A stretch of 64,000 nucleotides of DNA from Altererythrobacter sp. C41 (GCF_016803135.1 NZ_JAEVFE010000001.1:620001-684000); one strand, 5' to 3'; counted from the stretch's first letter, positions 32,761 to 42,429 are shown. A program made the numbers and translations. The notes: a model not told the origin generated them from the sequence alone.

Positions 32761-34335
32761 CTAGTTCTTCGCCGCCATCCGCGCGATCGATTCGTCCAGC
32801 GAACTCAGCACGCGCGCCCGCATCTCCGCAGAGATCGCTTGGTCACGGGCGATCTCGGCCCGGGCCTCGCGCAGGCCGCGCATGGCTTCGGCGTTGATCG
32901 CGGCGGTGCAGATGCGGATCACCTGCCGCCCATCCTCGGAACTCTCGTGAACCACCTCCGTGCCGCTGCAGCCCTCGATCACGCGCGGGACCTCCGGCAT
33001 GTCGGCCAGAGCGACACGCACCTCGTGCCCGATACGCTCACCCAGGCTGCCAAGCTTGCCGAGTTCGCCAAGTTTACCGAGCTCGCCGAGCGCACGAAGC
33101 TCTTCGAGCGCCTTGAGGTGAGCCGCTCGCTGTTCAGGGGAGAAGCGCGGCGCACTGCCTTCCCAGGTCGCGCCGTCACCTCGCATCTTGACGACCATCG
33201 GCTCTCCCTCGTGGTCACCATCGAGCCGATGGACGACGATGTGGCGCCGCTCACCATCGGAGTGATCGCCGACGACCTGGAGCGGAAGCGGTGCCGGCGG
33301 TGCGGGAGGCGCAGGAGGAGCGGGCGGGGCCGGCGGCACGTCAGCAGGAACGGCCGGCGCAGCGGGCGGCTCGGGCGTCTTCGGCAGGTCCATGGTTTCC
33401 GCATAGCTGATCGAAGCGGTCAGCGGCAGGGCGAGAAGCCCGGCGGCGAGCAGCGCGCGCCCGGCCATGCGACGGCGCGGAGTGATCTCGGACATGTTCA
33501 GGCTCCTCAAACGGTGGATGATCGATTTGTCGCCCAGGACGGGGCAGGCCATCGGCGCTGCGAGCGCGACGCGCGGCCCGGCGGCGAAGCTGGCAATGAC
33601 TTGGCCGTAGGCGGCACGCGTCTCGCGGTCGCTTCTCTCGACCACGCGAGCGTCGCAGGCCGCTTCCTGGTCACGGCGCATGGCCTGCCATCCGGCGTAG
33701 GCGAGCGGGTTGAACCAGTGCAGCGCAAACAGCGGCTGCGCGGCGAAGTTTGCCAGCAAATCCCCGCCGCGATGGTGGGCAAGCTCGTGCGCCAGTGCCA
33801 GGTCGCGCGCGGCGCGGTCGCGCTGGGCCATGAAGCCCGGCGGAAGCGCTACGACCTTGTCCAGCACGCCGAACGCGATCGGGGCGTTGGTCTCCGGGGT
33901 CTCGACCAGGCGGATCTTCCCCGCCTCGCCCACCGGAACCGCTTCGGCAAGCAGCACGCGGCGCATTCGGTGGTATCCGGAAAAGCGCAGCCAGAGGAAC
34001 AGCGCCGCGCCCGCGAGCCACAGTGCAAGCAGCGCCGCCGCCCAGGGGACTGTCGGCGACGCTGCTTCCACCGCTGCACCCGTCCCGTCCAGGGCGGCAA
34101 CTCGATCGATGATGAGATAAGTTGCTTCGGACGGCACCGCGACGGGCGCTGAAGGCACTTCAGGTGCGAGCGAGGCTGGCAGCGTGATCGGGGGCAACAG
34201 CAGGCGGAGGAAAGGCAGCAGCCATAGTCCGTAAGCCGCTTTCGCCCCGAAATGGCGCGCAACGGGCCGCCGCAGCACCAGGACCAGCGCGATCAACGCC
34301 GCGGTCCAGACGAGTGTGTCGAGAAGCCAGCTCAT
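32761..34335 (-). CDS. M56-family (BlaR1-like) transmembrane metallopeptidase with unusual C-terminus
   Basis: 524-aa membrane sensor-protease. Helices at about 10-24, 36-53 and 98-117 surround a cytosolic zinc protease with H183-ELA-H187 and Glu224 (RRDQEAACD). A further helix (about 291-310) leads to the outside. In BlaR1/MecR1 a penicillin-binding domain follows. Here there is instead a proline-rich linker (about 321-352, PPAPPAPPAP repeats), a charged segment, a leucine/glycine repeat (413-432, GELGKLGELGKLG) and a helical tail with Cys456 and Cys476. No SxxK or KTG motif is seen. It overlaps blaI by 4 nt, so the two are coupled. Its signal is unknown. Confidence 0.88.
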   Translation of the reverse strand: MSWLLDTLVWTAALIALVLVLRRPVARHFGAKAAYGLWLLPFLRLLLPPITLPASLAPEVPSAPVAVPSEATYLIIDRVAALDGTGAAVEAASPTVPWAAALLALWLAGAALFLWLRFSGYHRMRRVLLAEAVPVGEAGKIRLVETPETNAPIAFGVLDKVVALPPGFMAQRDRAARDLALAHELAHHRGGDLLANFAAQPLFALHWFNPLAYAGWQAMRRDQEAACDARVVERSDRETRAAYGQVIASFAAGPRVALAAPMACPVLGDKSIIHRLRSLNMSEITPRRRMAGRALLAAGLLALPLTASISYAETMDLPKTPEPPAAPAVPADVPPAPPAPPAPPAPPAPLPLQVVGDHSDGERRHIVVHRLDGDHEGEPMVVKMRGDGATWEGSAPRFSPEQRAAHLKALEELRALGELGKLGELGKLGSLGERIGHEVRVALADMPEVPRVIEGCSGTEVVHESSEDGRQVIRICTAAINAEAMRGLREARAEIARDQAISAEMRARVLSSLDESIARMAAKN

Positions 34336-34724
34336 TGCTTCAGCTCCTTCAGCAGGGCCTCGATCTCCGCGATATCGGCGTCGGTCAACGCCTCATCCTG
34401 CGCGAGATGGGCGAAGAGCGGCGCCGCCCGGCCGCCGAACAGCCTATCCATGAGCCGGCGGGATTCTCCGCCCACATAGTCGTCGCGCGCGAGCAGCGGA
34501 CTGTAGAGGAACCGCCGCCCGTCCGGCCTGGTCTCGACTGCCTGCTTGGTCACGAGCCGCGAGAGCAGCGTCTTGACCGTCGGCAGACTCCAGTCGCGCT
34601 CCGCGCAGACCGCCTCGCACACTTCGGCAGCGGTCAGCGGGCTCCTGGCCCAGAGCGTTTCCATCACGGCGTGCTCGGCATCGCTGATGCGTTCCGGCCG
34701 TTCGTCGTCTTCGGACTTCGCCAC
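34332..34724 (-). CDS. blaI: BlaI/MecI/CopY-family transcriptional repressor
   Basis: 130-aa winged-helix repressor, normally cleaved by its M56 partner. SDAEHAVMETLWARSPLTAAEV and TVKTLLSRLVTKQAV match the family's helix-turn-helix. The GTG at 34724 is preferred because GGGGAGG lies at ideal spacing; a longer ATG frame to 34781 would place the operator-like dyad inside the gene. First gene of the blaI-M56 pair and divergent from the hydroxyacid dehydrogenase gene. Beta-lactam response is not implied because the partner lacks the penicillin-binding sensor. Confidence 0.88.
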   Translation of the reverse strand: MAKSEDDERPERISDAEHAVMETLWARSPLTAAEVCEAVCAERDWSLPTVKTLLSRLVTKQAVETRPDGRRFLYSPLLARDDYVGGESRRLMDRLFGGRAAPLFAHLAQDEALTDADIAEIEALLKELKQ

Positions 34725-34742
34725 GAAAACCTCCCCGGTTTC

Positions 34743-34779
34743 GTTTACGTCTGTAGGCACAACGACTACGCTTGTAAAC
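34743..34779. promoter_or_regulatory. Candidate BlaI operator (37-nt dyad)
   Basis: GTTTAC-N4-GTAG (34743-34756) and CTAC-N4-GTAAAC (34766-34779) form a dyad with a 9-nt centre, located 19-55 nt upstream of the blaI GTG and between divergent genes. BlaI/MecI-type repressors bind TACA/TGTA-containing dyads; the match is similar but not identical. Inference from position and symmetry. Confidence 0.55.
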
Positions 34780-34834
34780 ATTAAGCGTGGATGAACCGAT
34801 TGGCGAGCTCCGATGCTGCTGGTAGAGCCCGGTC

Positions 34835-35983
34835 ATGCGTCTGTCGGACTGCCATAACGTCGGCGATCTGCGCCTGCTCGCCAGACGCCGCCTGCCGTGG
34901 CCAGTGTTCGACTATATCGATGGCGCGGCGGACGACGAGATTACCCGGGCGCGCAACACGGCCGCATTCGACGAGGTGGACCTCGTGCCGAACGTGCTTG
35001 CGGGCGTGTCCGAGATCGACACGAGCTGCACGATCATGGGCCGCCGCAGCGCGCTGCCGCTGATGCTCAGCCCGACGGCGCTCCAGCGCGTGTTCCACTG
35101 GCAGGGCGAGCGCGCCGTCGCACGGGCGGCTGAGAGGTTCGGCCTGTGGTTCGGGATCTCCAGCCTCGCGACCGTGAGCATCGAAGAGATCGCGTCACTC
35201 GTGTCAACACCCAAGCTGTTCCAGCTCTACGTCCACAAGGACGCGGGGCTGAACACCTCGATGATCGAGCGCTGCAAGGCCGCCGGGTTCGATGCCATGG
35301 CGCTGACGGTCGACACGATCGTCGCCGGCAAGCGGGAGCGGTGCGCGCGCAGCGGCTTCACCACCCCGCCCCGCTTCACGCCGAGCGCGGTCTGGTCCTA
35401 CGCCACGCGGCCGCGCTGGGCGCTCGACTACGTGTTCCGCGAGAAGTTCCGCCTGCCCAATCTCGATACCCACGTCAGCGAAGGCACGGGCCGCGCGGTT
35501 TCGATCGCCGAATACTTCAACACCATGCTCGACACGGCGATGGACTGGGACACCGCCGCACGCATCAAGCAGGACTGGGGCGGTACGTTCTGCCTCAAGG
35601 GCGTGATGAGCGTGGCCGATGCACGCCGCGCGGTCGAAATCGGGGCGGACGCGATCATGGTCTCCAACCACGGCGGCCGCCAGCTCGACGGCAGCCGCGC
35701 GCCGTTCGACCAGCTTGCGGAGATCGTCGATGCGGTAGGCGGCGAGATCGAGGTCATCTGCGACGGCGGCGTGCGGCGGGGGACGCACGTGCTCAAGGCG
35801 CTGGCGCAGGGGGCCACGGCGGCATCGGGCGGACGGCTCTACCTCTACGCCCTTGCCGCCGCCGGGCAGGCCGGGGTGGAGCGTGCGCTCACGCTGCTCA
35901 GGGACGAGATCGAGCGCGGCATGCGGCTGATGGGCGTGACCTCCATCGACCAGCTCGACCGCGACATGCTGCGGAGGCGGTGA
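34835..35983 (+). CDS. FMN-dependent alpha-hydroxy-acid dehydrogenase (LldD family)
   Basis: 382-aa flavoenzyme that oxidises an L-2-hydroxy acid, lactate being the most common substrate. LLARRRLPWPVFDYIDGAADDE at the start, QLYVHKD, and SNHGGRQLDG with catalytic His279 fit the family TIM barrel. No membrane segment is obvious. Divergent from blaI across the dyad, so it may share that regulatory region. Substrate among L-lactate, mandelate and glycolate cannot be resolved from motifs alone. Confidence 0.87.
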   Translation: MRLSDCHNVGDLRLLARRRLPWPVFDYIDGAADDEITRARNTAAFDEVDLVPNVLAGVSEIDTSCTIMGRRSALPLMLSPTALQRVFHWQGERAVARAAERFGLWFGISSLATVSIEEIASLVSTPKLFQLYVHKDAGLNTSMIERCKAAGFDAMALTVDTIVAGKRERCARSGFTTPPRFTPSAVWSYATRPRWALDYVFREKFRLPNLDTHVSEGTGRAVSIAEYFNTMLDTAMDWDTAARIKQDWGGTFCLKGVMSVADARRAVEIGADAIMVSNHGGRQLDGSRAPFDQLAEIVDAVGGEIEVICDGGVRRGTHVLKALAQGATAASGGRLYLYALAAAGQAGVERALTLLRDEIERGMRLMGVTSIDQLDRDMLRRR

Positions 35984-36003
35984 AAGTCCGGCATAGTCGC
36001 GGC

Positions 36004-36663
36004 ATGTTCAGACGATTCGCCGCGCTCGCCCTGCCCTTCGCGCTCGCCTCCGCCGCGTTTGCACAAGAGGCGCCTGCTCCTGTGCCTTCCCCGGAAGCCG
36101 AACCCGAAACCACGCTCGTAGTGCTCGAGACCACGATGGGCGACATCACCGCCGCGATCGAGACCGAGCGCGCGCCGATCACCGCCGCGAACTTCCTGCG
36201 CTATGTCGACGAGGGCCGTTTCGACGGCATCGTGTTCTATCGCGCGATGCGGCTCGACTGGGGCGAGCAGCCCAACGGACTGATCCAGGCCGGCACGCAG
36301 CACGATCCCGAGCGCGTCCTGCCCCCGATCGCGCATGAACCGACCAACGAAACGGGCGTGCTCCACACCGCCGGCGCACTTTCCATGGCGCGCAATGCGC
36401 CAGGTACCGCCACCGGGGACTTCTCGATCATGCTCCAGGAGCAGCCGGGAATGGATGCCGATCCGACTTCCGAAGACCCGGAGCTGCGCGCCGGCTACGC
36501 CGCCTTCGGCCATGTCGTCGAGGGAATGGACGTCGTCCGCGCGATCCACGCCGCGCCGGCCGATCCGAACAAGGGCGAAGGCTGGATGAAGGGCCAGATG
36601 CTGGCCGAGCCGGTCAAGATCATCGAGGCGCGGCGGGCCGAGCCGGGCGTGCCCGGCGAGTAG
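36004..36663 (+). CDS. Periplasmic peptidyl-prolyl cis-trans isomerase (cyclophilin)
   Basis: 219-aa secreted cyclophilin-type foldase. MFRRFAALALPFALASAAFA is a signal peptide ending AFA; a Pro/Glu-rich linker follows. The cyclophilin domain (from about 40) includes NFLRYVDEGRFDGIVFYR, then IQAGTQHD and SMARNAPGTATGDFSI, which correspond to the conserved VFHRVI, FMIQGGD and ARTNDPHSATSQFFI regions. It begins about 20 nt after the hydroxyacid dehydrogenase gene, so they may be co-transcribed. Confidence 0.9.
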   Translation: MFRRFAALALPFALASAAFAQEAPAPVPSPEAEPETTLVVLETTMGDITAAIETERAPITAANFLRYVDEGRFDGIVFYRAMRLDWGEQPNGLIQAGTQHDPERVLPPIAHEPTNETGVLHTAGALSMARNAPGTATGDFSIMLQEQPGMDADPTSEDPELRAGYAAFGHVVEGMDVVRAIHAAPADPNKGEGWMKGQMLAEPVKIIEARRAEPGVPGE

Positions 36664-36681
36664 CGCCGCAAAGCCTGGCCG

Positions 36682-37161
36682 TCAGATATGCGGCAGGCCG
36701 GCCCCCGCTCGCGAACCCCCGATTCCTTCGCGGCGGATGGTTATTCCGGTGAGGAGGCTGTCGGCAATCGCACGCGCGCGTTCGCCGACCAGCGACGAGG
36801 CACCGGGATCGCCCTCCAGATCGCGGAGCGTGGCGTAGAACAGCGTCAGCCAGTGGGCGAAGTGCCGCTCCTCCAGACCGGGGATGACCACGTGCTTGAC
36901 CATCGGATTCCCGGAGAACTCGCCGCTGTTGAACAGGATCGAGCGCCAGAAGCTCTTCATCCGCGCTAGGTGCTCGGGCCACGATTCGACCCGCTCCGCG
37001 AAGATCGGGCCGAGCAGGTCGTCCTCGCGAATGGCGGCGTAGAACCGCTCGACCAGCTCCGAAACGTAATGTTCGTCCACCCCGAGCGCCGCGGCCGCCG
37101 CACGCTTCGCTTCACGCGCCTGGCGAACCTCCTCGCGCGTTCTCTCGACTGGGGTAGACAT
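36682..37161 (-). CDS. Group III truncated hemoglobin
   Basis: 159-aa heme protein. The body resembles the group III (TrHbP/CtrHb) family: YVSELVERFYAAIREDDLLG followed by WPEHLARMKSFWRSILFNSG, and the proximal-histidine region EERHFAHWLTLFY. Start at 37161 is preferred; an ATG six bases earlier gives two more residues. No signal peptide. Roles reported for such globins include O2, NO or redox handling, but none is settled. It is convergent with the cyclophilin gene. Confidence 0.85.
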   Translation of the reverse strand: MSTPVERTREEVRQAREAKRAAAAALGVDEHYVSELVERFYAAIREDDLLGPIFAERVESWPEHLARMKSFWRSILFNSGEFSGNPMVKHVVIPGLEERHFAHWLTLFYATLRDLEGDPGASSLVGERARAIADSLLTGITIRREGIGGSRAGAGLPHI

Positions 37162-37306
37162 GTTCATGATCTCGACTCGGCATCGGCTGGGCGGATTCAC
37201 CCCCTTCTACAGGCATGGCCGGGAAAATCGACCGGAGCGCAGACCGCTCGCGCCGCAGAAAGGCGCTCAAACCCGAATCGCCAGACCCCCAGAGCGCAAA
37301 CGCCTC

Positions 37307-38905
37307 CTAGGACTGACCTTCGCCTTCCCCGCTTTCCCCGTCTTCCCCGCTGGCTTCCTCTCCGTCGACCTCTGGCAAGACGAACTCGTTCAACCGATCG
37401 AACTTGAGTTCGGCGGCCTTCGCCAGCAATGCTTCGGGGTCGAGGGTTTCCTGCATTGTCTTGACGAGCTGGAGCGCGCTGTTTTCACCCAGGCTCTCCG
37501 CAGCGAACGCGGCCGGAGCGATAATCCTTCGGGCGCTCTCGACGTCGCCCTCACGCAGCAGCGCCACCGCGGCGCGAATTCTCAGCGTCGTGTCCTGCGG
37601 CACCAGCGTCACTGCACGGTACAGGCCAGTGACCGCATCGGAAGGCGGAGTTTGCCCCATGGCGCCGAAGCTGTCGTAATACAGCATAAACGGCAGTGCA
37701 TGATCGGGGTCGATGCGGTTGGCCTTGAGAAACCAGCGCCGTGCCTCCTTTGCCAGCGCCGGCTCCTGCGCGGCCAGGGCGCGCTGCATCGCGACGCGCC
37801 CCTTGTACACCATGGCAAACAGGCTTTGCGGATCCATGGCCAGCACGCGGTCGGCTGCCGCCGCGGCGGCATCATAATTCTTCGCGTCGTATTCGATCTC
37901 GGCGAGCCAGGTCTGCACCGGCACGCTATCAGGGAAGCGCGCAGCCACCGGCCTTGCCTTCGCGGCCAGCGGGCCCGCCGTTTCCCCGGTCACGCCCAGC
38001 GTGCTGGTCATCCGGTAGTCCAGCATCGCCGCCTCCCCCTCCGAGAGGCGCCGGATGGCCACCTCGGCCGGCTTGCCGATCAGCTCGGGCCCGAAGCGGG
38101 CGAGCTTGTACTTGTGCATCCGGATGTAGCGGTCGAGCTCGCTGTCGAGCCTGTCGAGGTCGCCGAACACTTTCTTGCCGCTGGCGACCGGGTCCACGGT
38201 CCGATTGAGCTCGGCGATGAATTCCCCGTACTGGTTCGGCCGTTCGCCGCTCATCCAGAGGTAATGTGCGAGAGCCCACCCGCGCGAGTACTTCTCGATA
38301 TTATCGTACGGGTTCTTCGGAGGTTCGAAGTCGCTCAGCAACATGCGCTCGACGCTCCAGCGATGTGCGCCGAACATTTCGTCGGCACGAGAATCGTTCT
38401 TGTCGCCGATCACCACACCGCCATCGTCCTCGATCTTCGCAGTGGCGAACATCTCGGCCAGGCCCTCCTGCGCCCATCCCGGCATGAATATCTCCACGTT
38501 GGTGAGCAGCATGTGGTGCGCGTATTCGTGGAAGAGTACGACGCGAGGATTGAAGTCCTCGCGATAGTAGCCGAGCCTCTCCGGCACGACGGCATTGGCA
38601 CCCTGCGCGGTGGCCGAATAGAACCCGGCGGCATTGCGCGCTCCGCTGCCCAGCGCATCCTGCACGGCGCCGAGCCCGGAGACGATGAAAACGGTCACGG
38701 GGACCGCCTCCTCGGCATTAAGGACATAGCGCAGCATCGCATCGTATTGTTCGAGCGCAACTGTCCGCTCTCGCAATTCACGCTCCGACATGTCGCCAAC
38801 GACAGTGAAGTGCGGTGACGTCGCTTCAAGCCATTCAGCATGCGCCGGGCCACTCACAAGTACGGCGATAAAGGCCGCAGCGGCCTTTAGAATCGAGAAC
38901 TTCAT
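37307..38905 (-). CDS. Secreted TPR-containing gluzincin-type metallopeptidase-like protein
   Basis: 532-aa protein with an N-terminal signal peptide (to about residue 23, PAHA). The zinc motif H126-EYA-H130 is followed by GWAQEGLAEMFA, giving a gluzincin-like third ligand at about Glu147. The remaining residues from about 300 form TPR-like helical repeats (for example the run near DAAAAAADRVLAMDPQSLFA). The tail is acidic (GEEASGEDGESGEGEG). AGGGGGG precedes the ATG. Protease activity is likely but unproven; substrate unknown. Confidence 0.8.
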   Translation of the reverse strand: MKFSILKAAAAFIAVLVSGPAHAEWLEATSPHFTVVGDMSERELRERTVALEQYDAMLRYVLNAEEAVPVTVFIVSGLGAVQDALGSGARNAAGFYSATAQGANAVVPERLGYYREDFNPRVVLFHEYAHHMLLTNVEIFMPGWAQEGLAEMFATAKIEDDGGVVIGDKNDSRADEMFGAHRWSVERMLLSDFEPPKNPYDNIEKYSRGWALAHYLWMSGERPNQYGEFIAELNRTVDPVASGKKVFGDLDRLDSELDRYIRMHKYKLARFGPELIGKPAEVAIRRLSEGEAAMLDYRMTSTLGVTGETAGPLAAKARPVAARFPDSVPVQTWLAEIEYDAKNYDAAAAAADRVLAMDPQSLFAMVYKGRVAMQRALAAQEPALAKEARRWFLKANRIDPDHALPFMLYYDSFGAMGQTPPSDAVTGLYRAVTLVPQDTTLRIRAAVALLREGDVESARRIIAPAAFAAESLGENSALQLVKTMQETLDPEALLAKAAELKFDRLNEFVLPEVDGEEASGEDGESGEGEGQS

Positions 38906-39058
38906 GCGCCCCCCTTTTGAGCAAGTGTCGAGATTACCGGATCAACGCTACGGGTTTCAAGACTACGCATGACTTTCGAGCAGGCTCAACAAACCTGCTC
39001 CCTTCGGCGAGATATATGAATGACCCGGCGCCTCTCGTCCAAGCGCTTCGCGGCCGCC

Positions 39059-39922
39059 TCAGCACACCTCTGCGGTGTTTTCCGGGATCGGGCCTGGCGG
39101 TACGCGCGCGGGGTGGCGGTAGAATGGGTCTGCGGTGAGGCGGTGGCGTTCGCCGTAGGCCGTGCGCAGCGCTGCGGCGAGGCGCGGATCGTATGTTTCC
39201 AGATCGGCGTGGTTCAGGATCTGCTGGCCGTCGAAGACCGCCAGGCGGTTCGAGTTGAACCAGAATTGCGTTCCTTCCGCCCAGTATTCCTGCACGGTCG
39301 TGCTGGCATATTCGTCGCGCCAGAGGCCTTGCTCGAGCGCCCGGGCATAAGCGGCTTCGACCTCGGCATAGAGCTGCGGGTCAGCGGCGTGGATTGCATC
39401 GAGGAGGTTGTGCGCGAACTCGTGGACGAGGATCGTCTCGCCGAAATAGCGGCTCGTGCGCTTGCCCAGCACGTCCTCCTCCGCTCCGACCGTGTGGATG
39501 CCGCCAATGCCTCGGGCGCGGGCGTTCCAGTACTCACGGTCGGTGAGGCTTCCGATCCGCGCCTCATAATGCTTGCGCTCGCAGCGCGTCAGCCGCGGAT
39601 CGTCGGGCGCAGGCTTGGTCCAGTGCGCGTTCTCCGGCAGGTCGGTGATCGCCTCCTCTTCCGCGAGGATTGCCACCCGATAGCCCTTGCGCGCGAGCAC
39701 CGCGGCGAGATCGGGGCGGTGCGCCAGCATGTCCTCGACGATCGAGCGGGCGTTGACCAGAGCCTCGTCGGCAACGCGCGGAGAGCCGACGATGGGAATA
39801 CCCTCCGCCTCGACGTACTTCGTGTAGAAGGGATCGAGCTCGAGGTCCTCGGGCGGTGATGGTAGCGCGGCGCAGGCGCTGGCCAGAAACACCGTCAGAG
39901 GAAGCAGGCGAATGGCCCTCAT
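39059..39922 (-). CDS. Putative zinc metallopeptidase lipoprotein (HEFAH)
   Basis: 287-aa protein with a lipoprotein-type signal (lipobox LASAC, Cys17). It carries H167-EFA-H171 and, 45 residues later, YWAEGTQFWF with Glu216 as a possible third zinc ligand. The N-terminal LDPFYTKYVEAEGIPIVGS segment is reminiscent of a recurring but unnamed secreted family. Not assigned to a known MEROPS family here. It lies between the DJ-1-like gene and the 532-aa metallopeptidase on the same strand. Confidence 0.7.
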   Translation of the reverse strand: MRAIRLLPLTVFLASACAALPSPPEDLELDPFYTKYVEAEGIPIVGSPRVADEALVNARSIVEDMLAHRPDLAAVLARKGYRVAILAEEEAITDLPENAHWTKPAPDDPRLTRCERKHYEARIGSLTDREYWNARARGIGGIHTVGAEEDVLGKRTSRYFGETILVHEFAHNLLDAIHAADPQLYAEVEAAYARALEQGLWRDEYASTTVQEYWAEGTQFWFNSNRLAVFDGQQILNHADLETYDPRLAAALRTAYGERHRLTADPFYRHPARVPPGPIPENTAEVC

Positions 39923-39949
39923 CGAACGCTGGACCGAATCGTCCTTCCG

Positions 39950-40564
39950 CTAGACCGCGACTGCAGCGCCGAGGAAGGGCCGCACCGCGGCCATGGCGCG
40001 ATCGACGTAGACGTCCTTCTCGCCGACCGGCGCGACGTAGTGCAGCGCCTCTTCGGCTTGGCGCTCTCCGGCAAGACGCGCGATGATCCACGCGGCGAGG
40101 TACTGCGAGGCGAGGCAGCCGCCGGCCGTGGCGACGTTGCCGTGCGCCACGAACGGAGCGTCGATCACGTTCACACCCGCCTCGATCACCCATGGCTTGG
40201 TGGTCAGGTCGGTACAGGCGGGCAGGTCGCCGACCAGCCCCAGCTTGGCGAGGAGCAGCGTGCCCGAACATTGCGCGCCGATGAGCTGCCGCGCAGGATC
40301 GAGCTTGATCCGCGCCAGCATGGCCGGATCGGCCGCGATCTCGCGGGTGCGGATACCGCTGCCGATGATCACCGCATCCGCCTCGCGGGCGAATTCGATC
40401 GGCTTCTGACGCTCGACCGTCACGCCGTTCATCGACGTCACCAGCGGAGTGGGTGCCGCGATGTGCGCCTTCCACCCCGCCCCGTGCATGCGGTTGAGGA
40501 TCGCGGCCGCGACGAACGAGTCGAGTTCATTGTACCCGTCGAACGTCAGGACCGCGATCTGCAT
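39950..40564 (-). CDS. DJ-1/PfpI-family protein
   Basis: 204-aa protein of the DJ-1/ThiJ/PfpI superfamily. The nucleophile elbow AQCSGTLLL places the reactive Cys at 99, and the FDGYNELDS start supplies the conserved Glu13. Members include chaperone, glyoxalase and amidotransferase-like enzymes, so the activity is open. It begins 2 nt after the sdhA stop and is probably part of the sdhCDA transcript. Confidence 0.85.
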   Translation of the reverse strand: MQIAVLTFDGYNELDSFVAAAILNRMHGAGWKAHIAAPTPLVTSMNGVTVERQKPIEFAREADAVIIGSGIRTREIAADPAMLARIKLDPARQLIGAQCSGTLLLAKLGLVGDLPACTDLTTKPWVIEAGVNVIDAPFVAHGNVATAGGCLASQYLAAWIIARLAGERQAEEALHYVAPVGEKDVYVDRAMAAVRPFLGAAVAV

Positions 40565-40566
40565 GG

Positions 40567-42429
40567 CTAGTACACCCGTTTCTTCGGCTTGATGTATTCG
40601 ATGTCGTCGGTGAGCGTGTATTCATGAACCGGGCGGTAATCGATCTTCACCGCGCCGCCGTTGCCACCCCACCCTTCGAACCAGGCGACGGTGTGCTTCA
40701 TCCAGTTGGCATCGTCGCGCTCGGGGAAGTCCTCGTGTGCATGAGCGCCGCGGCTTTCCTTGCGGTTCTCGGCGGAAGCCATGGTGACGTTCGCCTGCGC
40801 CATCAGGTTGTCGAGCTCGAGAGTCTCGATGAGGTCCGAGTTCCAGATCAGCGAGCGGTCGGAAACGTGAATGTCCTCCATCCGCTTGTTCGCCTGCTTG
40901 AGCAGTTCGACGCCTTCGCTGAGCAGCTTGCTGTCGCGGAACACGGCTGCATGCTTCTGCATGTCCTTCTGCATTTCCGCGCGAACGGCCGCCGTGGGCG
41001 AACCGCCGCTGGCGTGGCGGAAATGGTCGAGACGGGTCAGCGCGAGATCGGCGCTGTCCTTCGGCAGCTCGTCGTGGCTGGTGCCGGGCTTGATGATTTC
41101 CTTGAGGCGATGGCCGGTCGCGCGGCCGAACACCACGAGATCGATCAGCGAGTTGGAGCCGAGGCGGTTCGCCCCGTGGACCGAGACGCAGGCCGCCTCA
41201 CCCACCGCGAACAGGCCGGGCACGATGGTCTCCGGATTGCCGTCGGGGCCGATCGTCACGACCTCGCCGTGATAGTTACAGGGGATGCCGCCCATGTTGT
41301 AGTGGACGGTCGGCGTCACGGGGAGCGGCTGGCGCGTCAGGTCGACGCCGGCGAAGATCTTGCCGCTCTCGGTGATGCCCGGCAGGCGCTCGGCGAGCAC
41401 CTTCGGGTCGATATGGTCGAGGTGGAGGTAGATGTGGTCCTTCTCCGGCCCGACGCCGCGCCCCTCACGCATCTCCAGCGCCATCGAGCGGCTGACGACG
41501 TCACGGCTGGCGAGATCCTTCGCGCTCGGTGCGTAGCGCTCCATGAAGCGCTCGCCTTCCGAGTTTGTGAGATAGCCGCCCTCACCGCGCGCGCCCTCGG
41601 TGATGAGCACGCCGGCGCCGTAGATGCCGGTCGGGTGGAACTGGACGAACTCCATGTCCTGGAGCGGCAAGCCGGCGCGCAGCACCATGCCGCCACCGTC
41701 GCCGGTACAGGTGTGCGCGCTCGTCGCGGTGTAGTAGCAGCGGCCGTAGCCGCCGGTCGCCAGCACCACGGCCTTGGCGCGGAAACGGTGGATCGTCCCG
41801 TCGTCGAGACACATCGCCATCACGCCGCGGCACGCGCCGTTCTCCATGATGAGGTCGAGCGCGAAATATTCGATGAAGAAGTCCGCGTCGTACTTCAGGC
41901 TCTGCTGGTAGAGCGCGTGAAGCATCGCGTGGCCCGTGCGGTCGGCTGCGGCACAGGTGCGCTGCACCGGCGGGCCTTCGCCCATGTTCTGCATGTGGCC
42001 GCCGAACGGACGCTGGTAGATCGTGCCGTTGTCGTTGCGGCTGAACGGCACGCCGGCGTGTTCGAGCTCGTAGACCGCCTGCGGCGCCTCGCGCACCATG
42101 TACTCGATCGCGTCCTGGTCGCCGAGCCAGTCGGAGCCCTTGACGGTGTCGTACATGTGCCACGACCAGTGATCGGGCGTGTTGTTGCCGAGGCTGGCGG
42201 CAATGCCGCCCTGCGCCGCGACGGTGTGCGAGCGGGTCGGGAAGACCTTGGTGATGCAGGCAGTCTTGAGGCCGGATTCGGCCGCGCCCATCGTCGCGCG
42301 CAGGCCGGAGCCGCCGGCGCCGACCACGACAACGTCGTAGGTGTGATCGACGATCGGATAGGCCGGGCTCTGCCCCGCCTTCTGGCTCGCCTGATTGTTG
42401 CTGGCGGTCTTGGGTGCCGGGTTGCCCAT
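40567..42429 (-). CDS. sdhA: Succinate dehydrogenase flavoprotein subunit
   Basis: 620-aa catalytic subunit of complex II, oxidising succinate to fumarate with covalently bound [23 protein letters not shown] is the FAD-binding motif; the FAD-attachment histidine lies in [20 protein letters not shown] and [11 protein letters not shown] are active-site and FAD segments. Start at 42429 overlaps the sdhD stop by one base (TGATG). It is followed by the DJ-1-like gene rather than sdhB, which is not found anywhere in the window. Confidence 0.97.
   Translation of the reverse strand: MGNPAPKTASNNQASQKAGQSPAYPIVDHTYDVVVVGAGGSGLRATMGAAESGLKTACITKVFPTRSHTVAAQGGIAASLGNNTPDHWSWHMYDTVKGSDWLGDQDAIEYMVREAPQAVYELEHAGVPFSRNDNGTIYQRPFGGHMQNMGEGPPVQRTCAAADRTGHAMLHALYQQSLKYDADFFIEYFALDLIMENGACRGVMAMCLDDGTIHRFRAKAVVLATGGYGRCYYTATSAHTCTGDGGGMVLRAGLPLQDMEFVQFHPTGIYGAGVLITEGARGEGGYLTNSEGERFMERYAPSAKDLASRDVVSRSMALEMREGRGVGPEKDHIYLHLDHIDPKVLAERLPGITESGKIFAGVDLTRQPLPVTPTVHYNMGGIPCNYHGEVVTIGPDGNPETIVPGLFAVGEAACVSVHGANRLGSNSLIDLVVFGRATGHRLKEIIKPGTSHDELPKDSADLALTRLDHFRHASGGSPTAAVRAEMQKDMQKHAAVFRDSKLLSEGVELLKQANKRMEDIHVSDRSLIWNSDLIETLELDNLMAQANVTMASAENRKESRGAHAHEDFPERDDANWMKHTVAWFEGWGGNGGAVKIDYRPVHEYTLTDDIEYIKPKKRVY

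Noticed and set aside
38978-39000. GAGCAGG/CCTGCTC hairpin as a terminator between the two metallopeptidase genes
   Set aside because: Short stem and no T run in either direction; left unannotated.
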